Below are positions 22,601-32,631 of a stretch of 64,000 nucleotides of DNA, in pieces. Both the position numbers and the translations under genes were made by a program. Numbering within the stretch: the stretch's first letter is position 1; each line of letters starts with the position of its first letter. Origin of the DNA: Alternaria dauci (Eukaryota; Ascomycota; Dothideomycetes; Pleosporales; Pleosporaceae); NCBI RefSeq assembly GCF_042100115.1, contig NC_091272.1, forward strand, positions 1,116,001-1,180,000, given 5' to 3'. Below the pieces are notes generated by a model. It was not told where the DNA came from. It searched no databases and saw only the letters and a list, made by a program, of their open reading frames with translations.

Positions 22601-23591
22601 CACGGACTCCCGCACGAGAATGCAAATAGGAAGCTGAGGCATCGACACACTCTCGTGGAAGTGCAGATATCAAGTCAACCGGACAACTTGAAGCGCGAGG
22701 GCTTGCCTCTATTCTTTTGTAGTGGCCTTGCATTCGGCTCCATCGGCTACGGATTTCGTATCATTACAGCACTTCCGGGCGCTCTATGCATGCTGTTATT
22801 ATCCCGGACGGGATGATGGTAGCAGAGTCCAGGACATGTTGCGGCCAAACCACCACTGCATTGGACCTAGGGATTGCGACTGCTGCATGAAAACCCTATC
22901 GAGCCGTTTCCCTACTTGTTGCAGGGCTTTGACACATCAAATGCATCTACGGAGTTCGACTACGTTCTACATGTTGCTGTCACATTTTCACATCGGCTGG
23001 CTACTTAGACATTTCAACTGCATGGGAGGCTTGCAACGAGCTTGTATCAAGATTTGAATCACAGTGTCTGCTGCCCACCAGGAAAGCGATGCTGCCTGAA
23101 GCACGTAACATTGGTGACATGGCTACGCTATCACATCCCTCGTTGGTCATTTGGACCATGCTGCGCGCATGATGAATGCGATGATTAGCCAGCACTACTA
23201 TCCTGGATGCGTGGCATTTTGCCATGGACGCTATCATCTTCGTCCAACGTGCTCCACGCATAGTTCATGAATACTGCCATGAAGTACACGATGAGAGTCA
23301 TCAAGGCGCTAGGGCTTTGCAATGCCTGAATGATCTGTGTGTATCATCGCGCCTTTGCATTCTAGTGCCTCATCCTCGTAGAGAAGTCGGCCGGTGATTC
23401 GCGAGAACTAGTAAGAAAGTCAGTCTCCTTGATACTAGGAGGGGTAGTCTGCGTTTTAAGCTGCTGGGTGATTAAGAGCAACCGCCTGTCCTCGTTGAGT
23501 TGCTCGCTCACCAGAAGTGACGCGGTGATTTGAATTTGCCTGGCACATACCACAACCCAATCCAGTTGGATATATGTATGGATTAACCGGG

Positions 23592-23634
23592 CTCTATTCC
23601 ATCAACAAAACACTCACTAACTCGTGGCTTAGGT
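23592..23634 (+). repeat. Diverged direct repeat, copy 1 (core)
   Basis: The core CTCTATTCCATCAA...CTCACTAACTCGTGGCTTAGG recurs at 23961-24000. Similarity continues on both sides for roughly 150 bases, including a GGTATAT/GGATATATGTATG segment before it and GAACT..TTTTTT..TGTTCGACTC after it. On the plus strand the core looks like the end of an intron (CTAAC branch, TTAG acceptor). Confidence 0.7.
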
Positions 23635-23960
23635 TCAAATCAAACGACGGCATGAGATGTAGGCAATCGACACCGAGCTGAACTCATTTTTTGCTCTTGT
23701 GTTCGACTCTCCGTAAGGTCAAACATTGAGCCGCGCGTCGAAACTTTTGCACTCTGATGCTTCCCATATCGCTGGCCCCGCACTTTTGCAGTGGTATCCT
23801 GGCACTCTCTGTGTCTTTGGTGGCACGGAAGTTCTACGTGACCTTTTCTTTTGCGCCAGTTGGGTATTGGTGAACGGGAATGATAGTATCAACGTCGACA
23901 CAGCGCAATGTCCATACACCAACAGAGTTCTGTTGGGTATATACATACTGATATATTGAT

Positions 23961-24000
23961 CTCTATTCCATCAAGAAACTCACTAACTCGTGGCATAGGT
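23961..24000 (+). repeat. Diverged direct repeat, copy 2 (core)
   Basis: Second copy of the core at 23592-23634, spaced about 369 bases start to start. It keeps the CACTAACTCGTGGC block and ends in CATAGG, again a branch-plus-acceptor arrangement. Downstream similarity (TTCGAC...GAACTTTCTTTTTT...GTTCGACTC) shows that a larger unit was duplicated and has since drifted. Confidence 0.7.
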
Positions 24001-24776
24001 GAAAAATGCAGGCTTTCGACATCGCAGCCGAACTTTCTTTTTTCCCTGGTGTTCGACTCCGTCTACGCTTCTACGTGAAGTTGGACCTTTCTTTTTTGCT
24101 TGTGATGTTGTAGTGAACGCGAATAGCTGCTGAGACCTCATTGTGTAGCACAACCTCATGTCCTCGGTCATCAGCAAATGAGCCATTTATAGTACATGCA
24201 AACCACTACTAAAGCTCGGGCAACTACGTGGTAAGCATAAGGCATGCAGAGAATTGTAGAGCAATAGTCACAATGCTTGTGGAGCTGATGGCTGTATTCG
24301 TTGCACGGAAGCCATGATGCACGCAGCAGACGAGATGTATTTTCGACAACGAGCACTCCACACTTGACGACTTTGGGGAATGTCGCAATTTGTTAGAACT
24401 TGGGTCAATTGAAAGACAGACGCCATTCATATCACGGGGAGGAATCAGCACAAGTATGCTGGTCGATATCGAGATCCTGGGGCAGCGGATCTGATCCAGT
24501 GTTGCATGAGTACCACTCTAAGAACAGTTCACCAAACCGAACCATTTCTGGTGGAATCTTGACGACTCCATTCAAAAGTTATCCAAATCAAGATTCCTAC
24601 GCTAGGATACTCTGAGTTTGTACGAGTTGATCTATTCCTCACTTGCAGGTATGTTCGCAGTAAACGGTTTTTTTTGGTACTGCTTTCTGCAGTCCCGCAG
24701 CGGATATATTCTATTCTGGGGTATAGCTACGTGCTCCTCCGCCGACTTTGTCTGCTTCCCGATGATCTTCCTCAGC

Positions 24777-26017
24777 TTACTGGTACCAAAATCTACCGCT
24801 ATAATACTCCCAGGTGCCCGGAGAGCGTCTCTTTAGAGCTTGCATGCACGCGTCGTGGCCCTCGCCCAGGCATCGATCCACAACTTCCTCGTATCTGTCT
24901 GAGTCCTCTATGCTCCTGGGGTCTGCACTACAAGGCTGGTCGAGATACACTTCGTGTAGCTCAGTAGCAACGGTGAGGAGTGCAGACTGGACTCGAGCCA
25001 CTATCTTTGTACATGCGCCTTCGAAATCTTTGGAGGTCATATCCAGTAAATGCTCGACTCCACCGATGTCTTCAATCCCTGGTTGAACAACATTATTTAT
25101 CGTTCGGATGTATGCCTCCTCACGCAAGGCGAGAGCGCGGCTTCGCTCGCTTTCTGCAGTGCGCCAGTCCACCTGGACGTGGTGGCGTGTGTGGTAGTAA
25201 TTGCCTAAGCTAGCGCAGTATTCTGTCTTCGAATGAGGATGGCGGCGATGGTAGGCCTTTGCGTCCTGCAGTCCTGCGGTGCGACCGTATTGAGCCGCTG
25301 TAGTGTCGCAGTATATCCCAGTACCGTTCAACTGATCGGGTCTAGGCGGCACTGTGGCATCGCCTTCCTTGGTGTTTGTGATCCGGAACATTGAGTGTAT
25401 TGGTGCGACCGCGGTTTGCTCATGCTCTCCGTTCGGGCCTATGTAGAAGACTTGTACTTTCTGATCTGAAAGTACATTACTGATATGCGCTTCATGGATC
25501 TCGATCGAGGGGTCAAGGTCTGTTCACGTTAGATCCTGATTGGACTTGGAGGAGACTGAAGTAAAGACGAACCTTGGTAAAGATACGCCATCAGGGGCGC
25601 GAATGTTGTGAGGACAGCGGTGCATCTGTTGAAAGAGAGAAAGGCAAGCCGGCCGCGAAGAGAAAGGAAATCGTCCTCGACGAGTGACACCGTGTCTGGA
25701 TAGGCGGCTTCGAAAAGCACAACGATTTGACGCCAGTCTCCGTGTTGCTCTCGATACACCTTCTCTGCTATGACCGGCAGGAGATTGGTCGTGTCGGCGT
25801 ATTTGAGGAACAACATGTGGATCAACCGCTCGATGCGGTGCAGGTGCCGGATGCTCTTGTCGCGTCTCTGGCAGTTGAAGCTACAGTAGACGTCGGGATC
25901 GAAATGGACGGGGATCTGTGTATCACTCCCGCGCGTCCTCAAGTATGGTTTGGCATTGCGAACCAGACGACCGCAAGCGATCTCGCGACATGTGTTGCTT
26001 ACTCGCGGTTGAGACAT
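24777..26017 (-). CDS. Gene A: putative Cys-His-Asp (papain/transglutaminase-like) family protein
   Basis: I do not recognise a named family. Two exons, 26017-25573 and 25519-24777, joined by a 53-nt phase-1 intron (GTTCG to GAACAG, branch CTAAC), give 395 residues. The next gene (B) is a clear paralogue with the intron at the same codon. Conserved between them are N-x-C in FNRCTAVL (Cys132), APIHSMFRI (His190) and the D-x-[ST]-A-A-Q-Y block in YCDTTAAQYG (Asp220), plus EAYIRTINN and GEGHDACMQALKR. The Cys, His, Asp order and the D-T-x-x-Q-Y ending resemble papain-like or transglutaminase-like catalytic triads. That function is inference. No signal peptide or membrane helix is evident. Confidence 0.7.
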
Positions 26018-26523
26018 CTTCGTGTATGGCTTGAGGGTGCTTCGTGTGTAATGGAGATATGAATTGGTCGTCTCAGTAAAATGTCACCAATATCGTGGAC
26101 TGGAAGAAGGTGAGGCTATTCGAACGGTCTAGGGAGATTCGTACTCAGGCCGACCGTTTGCATGAGACCTTGCGGTCGCAGTGAACAAGGATGTGGGTCT
26201 CTCAATTTCACACTGCAATTACGATGCCAATGCGAACTATACAGTCGCAGGCGCTTGGAATCTCGACAGAACTTGCAGTCACCATCGCGAGGAATGGGAT
26301 TACATACGTGGAGATTTGGGAAGAAGAGCTCATGTTGGTGCCAGGATCATCTGGGGCTAAAGAGCGGCATATGGTGCTCAAGAGTTTGGGTATCATGATT
26401 ATGCTGGTGTCTAAACTACATCCTCTCGAGATGAACATCTTCACAGTTCTACCTGCCCTCGAAACCCACTCGCTCAAGCCTCAAATCAAGCCCGTACGTA
26501 AGGTAACCATCGATCAGCATCAC
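26018..26523. other. Spacer between tandem genes A and B
   Basis: Promoter side of gene A and 3' flank of gene B. A plus-strand frame at 26191-26673 reads fairly protein-like but has no recognised motif, overlaps the 3' end of gene B antisense and is not called. Confidence 0.45.
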
Positions 26524-27529
26524 TCAAATGCTTTGCAACAAAACGATCCCTTCATGACCCGAGACTCGCTCCAGAGCTTTTGTGATCATGTCATGCCCGG
26601 CGCCAAAACATGCTCGGGCGATGAGCTTGTGGTGTGTCTCCGTGTAGTGGTCATCAATATCCTGGCGATCTAGGTTGGTCACCAGCGACCGGAGACTGGT
26701 CTCGATGGAAGCCACAATCTCCCTCTCGAAGTCTGCCCACTTCGCCTTGTCTTTGTCCAGTAGAATCCTAGGTCCTCCAAGCGCAACCATCTTCGCGTAG
26801 AACTCGTTGTTGACTGTTCGGATGATCGCCTCTGCCCTGTAACCCTTATTCATACCGATTCGGTGTAGCCGATCGAGTTGGGTTTTGTAGGCACCACCAA
26901 GCCGTGTGGAGGATCGTGGTCGTGCAGGATAACTACAGACGGCGTATATTCCCGCTGGGCGAAGGTATTGAGCCGCAGAAGCGTCAATGTACGATCCGTC
27001 TTCTTCAACGAGTCCGTCAGATTGTGGGTAGGCGCCGGAGTCGAGGATCTTGAACATTGTGTGGATAGGTGCGACCCTCTTCTGCTCCCAGTTGATGACA
27101 TCGATACAAACGACGGGTTGGGTGGCGGAGACGTCGTTCAAGTCTACTTCTTCGACTGTGATCGGGAGGTGGAGGTCTAGACGGTGTCTTGTTAGCGGTC
27201 AGGGTTTACTGTTTGCGACTGGATTTCGACGCACCCTCGATCAACCAAGCCAGGATACCAGCAAAGATCTTGCACACGAAGACGCAATAGTTGTGGGATC
27301 TCAAAGCGTCCTCTGCATCAATGGAGGTGTATCCAGTTTGCTGAGCAACGAATTCGTCGCCCAAGTCTTCTCTGTGGCAGTAGAACAGATGTAGTTCGTT
27401 GTTGACCGTCTCTTGACGCAGAAGTACGCGGGGATCAGCCACTCTAGTGACGAGTGTGAAGATCTCGATCACAAGTGTGAATATGCGATTGATGGCATGT
27501 CGCTGTTGCACGGCTTGCGGATTGCTCAT
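26524..27529 (-). CDS. Gene B: paralogue of gene A, putative Cys-His-Asp protein
   Basis: Exons 27529-27235 and 27176-26524 with a 58-nt phase-1 intron (GTGCGT to GTCTAG, branch CTAAC), giving 315 residues. It aligns with gene A through HNYCVFVC (Cys82), APIHTMFKI (His137), IDASAAQYLRPAG (Asp163), EAIIRTVNN and GAGHDMITKALERVS. The 80-residue shorter N-terminus is the main difference. A second Cys (Cys86) lies four residues after the first, as in genes C and D. The head-to-tail arrangement with gene A and the shared intron site point to local duplication. Product function is unknown; the triad reading is the same inference as for gene A. Confidence 0.7.
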
Positions 27530-28688
27530 GTTGAAGCGTATTTGCTTGTCGTGTTTGTGTAGGATAGGAAGGCCGCGGCGAAGAGAGTGTCGCAGTGATG
27601 GTTCTTTCAAGGTTGGAAAGTGTCTTGGGCTCAAAAAGGTCGAACGTGTGTGCGGGGTGTGTCGGAAGTGAAGGAGAGCTATCGACCTTGGTGTTTTGAT
27701 CTCCCAGCGACTGGACCTCCCCACGCCATATTGCGAAACTGGCCAACCATATTATTCACGTTCACTTTCTCTTGTCAACACACAAGTCAGGCAGCTAGAA
27801 GGCTGCATTTTCGTTGCATCTGTTGACCGCAAACACCTTAGATGCCCGTCTGAAAGGGCGGTGGGGTTTGATGGCCCGATGCGCAAGCTTTCAGAAGGCC
27901 AGCCACGCCAAAATCTGATGAAGCGAGTCTACAGATCGAAAGCGAGATTAGGCAAGCTATTAGAAGAGAATAGTTGGCAAAGACTACGCGATCCTTACGG
28001 GATGCTCACGTAGAAGAGCTGGAGGGCCACCACGAGTTGTCACTTCACGCGCTGGTACTCTATATAGCTGCGGCAGGATGACCGTATGCAAAAGCCGGAC
28101 AATACCTGACTATTGGGTCTTGGATTAAACTATGAAACAGAAGATTTGATGCTTCTAACTAAGACAAGCGCGGCCGACACGAAATGAAGGCAGTGAATTT
28201 CCAGTTTGGCAGATCTGCTGATGAGCCACGGGGTTGTAAAAATGGATGTATCTCAACCATACAAAGGCTGCGAGGCTCTCAGTAGTGCAATTAGTTGTTC
28301 TCTAGGATATGTGTTAGCTTTCCTGGCCCATGTTGCGATGGGAAACAGGTCATTGCGCGCACTGTCACCTGGCCAATCTCCGCACCCCCGCCACACAACT
28401 CCTACAGGTGAACCTGAAAAGCAAAAAAGATTTGCTCCAACTCCCTGTCATGGTCAGTGATCGAAGCAAAAAAAAGATGCCGTACCGCGGCTTTATACTC
28501 CTTGGAGATTCGCACTGTTTGAAAAGAGATTAGCGAGTTCTTGAATAAACGCAGGACGCGGAACGCTTGCACCAAACTATCTAATACATAGTACACACTC
28601 TGGTTAAGCCTAGTAGTGGTGAGATGAAGAGCAATTAAGTGTAATATATAGTCAAAAAGGTATCTGTTGGTATAGTGGGGTATGAGAT

Positions 28689-28877
28689 CTAGTGACCGCC
28701 TTCGCGAGGATGAACGACGGGAGCCTGTACGAACGCCAAGCTCGTGTGTCTTGTAAAGTTCACCCTCCTCCCTTTAGGATCTTCCATGATTTTGGCACGG
28801 ATCTGGTGCTGTTTGCACCAGTATTTGGTATTTATCTCGTCAGTGAAGACACCATCTGCCTGGCAGCGCTTTTTGAC
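28689..28877 (-). CDS. Possible terminal exon of a small Cys-containing protein
   Basis: A 63-codon open frame follows a GTTAACAG acceptor-like site and ends in TAG at 28691-28689. It reads like real protein (KKRCQADGVFTDEINTKYWC, then HTSLAFVQAPVV) with two Cys, Lys/Arg-rich. An in-frame TAA lies just upstream, so a 5' exon is required; none could be identified with confidence. A short secreted protein or a gene fragment are both possible. Confidence 0.3.
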   Translation of the reverse strand, partial: VKKRCQADGVFTDEINTKYWCKQHQIRAKIMEDPKGRRVNFTRHTSLAFVQAPVVHPREGGH

Positions 28878-28942
28878 CTGTTAACGAGTTTGCTTCTCCA
28901 TACGAATATGTGATCATCACCATCGCAGATTAATACTCAAGG

Positions 28943-28966
28943 CATATGCATTCATTCATTCATATG
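28943..28966. repeat. CATATG-flanked (ATTC)n repeat
   Basis: Three ATTC units sit between two CATATG hexamers, each self-complementary. A small simple repeat with no assigned role. Confidence 0.7.
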
Positions 28967-29715
28967 ATTTGCGTGCATGATATGGTTTAGTATGCATCCA
29001 GTATCCATGCTGCATCGTGGATTTTCTGTACATCGATACAGAATCATCGTACGGAATTGTTTATGGTGCAGAACAATCACGCGCACAGTTCTTTGGTAAA
29101 AAATGCGATAAACAGGAAGCATGCCATGTTCACGAAGGTCTTGACATGTAGTCGTACGCCGTTAAAGACTGCTCCAGGTCACATAAGCTGTCGCGCGACT
29201 TGCTGCCGGCAGCGCACTGCCAATCGTATGACAGCAGTCCGGAACCGTATCTTACTGAAGACGTGACATCCAACATTATCGTATCTGAAACCACCAAAGC
29301 ATTGTATTCCACCACGTTTTATAAACCCTCCCTTGCATGCGCTCGTCCGACCGTCTCCAAGCATGCGCGCTGATCACTCGTGTACGTCGAGCCTTTCCAG
29401 CCCGCTGGTAAGAGGCAAAGCGTGTTATCGCTGTTTCTTTGGATGGCGCGGATAGGTGGTAGTGACGACTGCAGGACGGGTGAGTGGGCAGTAGAGTGCA
29501 GGGACAAAGTAGCCTAAGACATGTCAGTTCGCGGCTCCTCATAATCGTTTAACTGTACGTACCTTAGCTGCGCTCCCATGTCTGTTCAAAAGGTTCCGTT
29601 CTTGAAAAGAGACTATCTGAGTCGTTTCCAGCGTCCATGTGTTGCTTGTAGTCCGCAGCCACGCCGAAGTGCCACCTATTGTCATAATGTCGCAGAGGTC
29701 CTCGAGCGCCGGCGC

Positions 29716-30217
29716 TCAGCCATCTCCTTCATGTTGTATCTGACAAAGCTCCACTTGGCGTACGACCATGTCGTTGTGATCCGCCTCGATGAGCTCTGCG
29801 CCAATGGCAGCCAGAATCACCTCGACCTTACCTGCCTTTTGGGAAACGAGAGCGAGGAGAATAAAGGGACTTTCGCCTTGGAGGAGATCTAGCTCATGCA
29901 TGAGGTTGCAGAGCTTGACCTGGAAGTATTTGAATGCGATGTTGTCTTGGCCAGGCCGATCAAAGTACGTTTGTTTCGGCATTTGGATCGACGTCGTTGG
30001 CAGTGTGGAATAGAAAGTGGTATATCCATGCAGTCACACTGTATGTTCGGGCGCCGAAATTCGTATTGATATGGAGAGTTGTCTTGGTGCGAAGGACGCT
30101 GATATGGCCGTCATCCTTTGGCTTGATCCGACAAGCCTGTTCGATTGCTGCAAGGGCGGCGGGATAGTCTGAGTTCGAGCTTCCTAATTCTGGTCTGGTA
30201 TAGTAATCATCGTACAA
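29716..30217 (-). CDS. Putative two-exon orphan gene
   Basis: Two adjacent frames join cleanly if a 49-nt intron at 29968-29920 (GTACTT to CTTCCAG) is removed in phase 0: exon 1 30217-29969 (YPAALAAIEQACRIKP, then HISVLRTKTTLHINTNFG) and exon 2 29919-29716 (VKLCNLMHELDLLQGESPF). The product is about 150 residues, acidic and helical at the C-terminus, with no recognised domain. The branch site is weak and the 5' end uncertain: upstream lies another splice-like pair (GTACGT at about 30226, AATTAG near 30187). It lies between the A/B and C/D gene pairs but shares no obvious motif with them. Confidence 0.4.
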
Positions 30218-30591
30218 AGACGTACGGCTCGCTTGTCAGGTTGCTGGCCGATATAGCCATCTTGAAGTTGACTGACCTTTGTTCCCCTAAGAGATCTCTG
30301 CCGTACTGTTTTGCGTAGTCGACCAGTGCAGTTTCCATGACCTGCTTCTAGCTGACCTGATTCCGCACGTCGTCGTGACGAGCAGCTTCTCAGGGCGACT
30401 TTGCAGAAAATTCTGAAGATGACGCCAATTTTGTGTGAGGGACTTGGATAGAGGAAGCGTTTCGGAGGAGCAAGGCGCTCGCGCTTCCGCGCTAGCAATA
30501 TCACCCAAACACCCACACTACGAGCACAATTGACACCAACTCTTGTTACCCCTCCCTTCTTTCGCGTCATATCATATCTTCTCCTAAAGCT
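30218..30591. other. Intergenic region upstream of gene C
   Basis: Likely shared promoter for the minus-strand gene at 29.7-30.2 kb and gene C. Minus-strand frames here are low-complexity and not supported. Confidence 0.45.
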
Positions 30592-31477
30592 ATGGCTACC
30601 AATCCACATGTAGTCAGCATGCCCGTCACCGCACCTCCCCCGCCCCTTTCCCTTCGCGAGATCCTTCTTGTACACCTCGTCGTATTCCAAGAGGCGGTCT
30701 TCAGCTACCATGTCCATGAGTTCAGCGTTGTCGAATGTCTACAAAGTGTTCTCAAGACACTCTTTCCGGTACGCCTGATTGCGTGGAACAGAGAGTCGAC
30801 ACCGAGGCGCCCCGACATATCAAAAATCAACACAGATCGTCAATATCGCGCTTCGATAATGTGGATGAAATGCGATACCTTCTGCGCCATCATGCAGCCT
30901 TTCGTAGATCAGCACCTCGACAGTAAGATCCCCAGACATATTACGAGTTGCGCCGTCGACTACTAACTGACCATTGACAGAGCTTCTCGGCCTCAGCAAC
31001 CCGACTATATGGACAAGTTTTCGTGCCGTACCCGACCTTCTTCTTCTTACGGAGGTGCAAGATTTTGACGACCCACCCGATCACTCCGTTTTGATGATTA
31101 CCACCGACAGTCACGGCGAAAAATACTTCTTCGATGGTACTATCGATCAATACGGATGGGACTGGCGGACAAATTGGCTCATGACTGAGAAAGAGCTTAT
31201 GGAAAGCCACATAGACCTGAGTCAAGTCCCGTGTTTTCAAGACGACGACTTCGAAGATGTCAAGGCTACTCGTGCGGTGGCAATGGGCATGGACAACGAG
31301 TACGGGTACTGGGCTATCGCGAGTAGGCGTATGGAGCAGATATTCCGGCAGATAGACTGGGATGCTCTACGTGGATGTGCAGAAGGCGAGATCGAAGAAC
31401 GGATCCGCCTTCTGAGCAGGGCCAGCTTTGCGGGTGCATTTGAGGAGACAATGGCACAGCAGGACACATCTTTGTAG
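30592..31477 (+). CDS. Gene C: putative Cys-His-Asp protein, paralogue of gene D
   Basis: Exons 30592-30922 and 30981-31477 with a 58-nt phase-1 intron (GTAAGA, branch CTAAC, GACAG) give 275 residues. Shared with gene D: LSLREILLVHLVVF near residue 20, WMKCDTFCAIMQPFV (Cys94, Cys98), PDHSVLMITT (His145), FFDGTIDQYGWDW (Asp162) and YGYWAIASRRMEQIFRQIDW near 225. The Cys-His spacing is 51 and the His-Asp spacing 17, compatible with papain/transglutaminase-like folds. The D-x-T-x-x-Q-Y block is also in genes A and B. No signal peptide is seen. Biochemical activity is inferred from the pattern only. Confidence 0.7.
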
Positions 31478-31708
31478 CCTTGCCAAAGTCAAGGTACTGC
31501 TTGTATCTCCAAAGACAATACGAATTAGTTCTCTTGAGTCTCCATCCCGGTGAAGTAGTCAGTGAAGCCGCTTTCAAATTTGCAAGGGTGCACCGACTTA
31601 CCACTAGCGCCTAATTCAAGATGCATCGTCGCCGTCCCTCCATACTCTCACAATCTCCAGAACAACATACCCTCGAGCAGAAGCCGTCCTCTTACTCATA
31701 TATTCATC

Positions 31709-32527
31709 ATGGCATCAGCCACACCCACCACAAACGCATCATCTCTGTCCCTGAAAGAGGTCTTGCACGTACTCCTCGTCTGCTTCCACGCCGCCGCCGA
31801 TGCCTTCCCAAGATCCTTCCCCGTATACGCACTGGAGTTCCGCCACCCCTCATTTCCAGTCCCGATTTGGAAATATTGGTTGATGGAAGACCTGGAGTTC
31901 AGCCCGCCTGACGTCGAAGACTTCAGTCGCTGCACATTCCTGCCGCCGTGGCTGAACGACGTGCTCACACGCTTAAACATGTGCGACTGGTTTTGCCTGG
32001 TCATGGAGACGGAAGTGAACAGACTGGTCGGCAAGCTATTCGGCGGAGGTGCGCAGTGGTTGATGTATTGGCCAAAGATCGACCGCCTCTTGACTTGGTA
32101 CGGAGGTGCAAATCAGCCCATAGTGCCAATACACTCCGTACTCTTGGTCGAGACAGGCGATGGCAGACAGATGATCATGGACGGCACCCTAAGGCAATAT
32201 CTTTGGGAAGCATCGACTTGGCTTCAAACGCGTCAAGAGTGGAGTGCTAAGCGCTTGGCTTGGTCCAGTGGTTGGTCATACCCTTTGCAGGAGTCCAAGG
32301 ACTCGGTAGAAAGTGCCGCAGCAGAAATGGCACGCGGGTATTGGGCCTTTGCCTTCGAGCAGTTGAAGAAACTGTTCAAAGAGCTGGACTGGGAGGAATT
32401 GAAGGGTTTGGAACCAATCAAGCGTCTCGAGCACGTTAAGGAAATGGCCGAAGAAAAGCTCACTGGATTCGACGAATGGGCATCCAAGTCTGGAAAGAAC
32501 GACGGGGGTAGAGACTCGGGGACATAA
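31709..32527 (+). CDS. Gene D: putative Cys-His-Asp protein, paralogue of gene C
   Basis: An intronless 272-residue gene starting at ATG 31709 (ATCATGGCA). It carries the gene C signatures: LSLKEVLHVLLVCF near residue 14, LNMCDWFCLVMETEV (Cys92, Cys96), VPIHSVLLVET (His142), IMDGTLRQYLWE (Asp158) and RGYWAFAFEQLKKLFKELDW near 210. Cys-His spacing is 50 and His-Asp spacing 16, nearly as in gene C. The Lys/Glu-rich C-terminus is helical. Gene D follows gene C by 230 bases in the same direction, so tandem duplication with loss or gain of one intron is the simplest reading. Its 3' end faces the MFS gene 104 bases away. Confidence 0.75.
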   Translation: MASATPTTNASSLSLKEVLHVLLVCFHAAADAFPRSFPVYALEFRHPSFPVPIWKYWLMEDLEFSPPDVEDFSRCTFLPPWLNDVLTRLNMCDWFCLVMETEVNRLVGKLFGGGAQWLMYWPKIDRLLTWYGGANQPIVPIHSVLLVETGDGRQMIMDGTLRQYLWEASTWLQTRQEWSAKRLAWSSGWSYPLQESKDSVESAAAEMARGYWAFAFEQLKKLFKELDWEELKGLEPIKRLEHVKEMAEEKLTGFDEWASKSGKNDGGRDSGT

Positions 32528-32631
32528 ACACATGTATGGGAATTGATGAGGATGACCATTGGTCAAGAAATGGATACCTACGTGCGGAGCACTCGAACGC
32601 TGATCGAATACAACGCTCGATTCCTGACTTA

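Larger units (their letters stand above)
16686..24776. other. 8-kb region without a supported gene
   Basis: Many frames of 60-230 codons occur on both strands, the longest at 18939-19634 (plus) and 19947-20594 (minus). None shows domain-like sequence, a conserved motif or splice sites that extend it. Base composition looks balanced, so this is not an AT-rich RIP-erased transposon. A diverged direct repeat lies at 23.57-24.13 kb. The region may hold non-coding RNA, degenerate genes or intron-rich orphan genes that cannot be resolved by eye. Confidence 0.5.
27530..29715. other. Intergenic region between gene B and the 29.7-kb gene
   Basis: Mostly without coding signal. A possible terminal exon on the minus strand (28689-28877) and a CATATG-flanked ATTC repeat (28943-28966) are listed separately. 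The rest, including the promoter of gene B, shows nothing recognisable. Confidence 0.45.

Noticed and set aside
16686..24776. RIP-erased transposon
   Set aside because: Composition is not AT-rich, there are no paired terminal repeats, and no transposase or reverse transcriptase motifs are visible.
26191..26673. 160-codon plus-strand frame between genes A and B
   Set aside because: Reads fairly protein-like, but it overlaps the 3' end of gene B antisense, and the opposite strand is equally plausible; no motif supports either.
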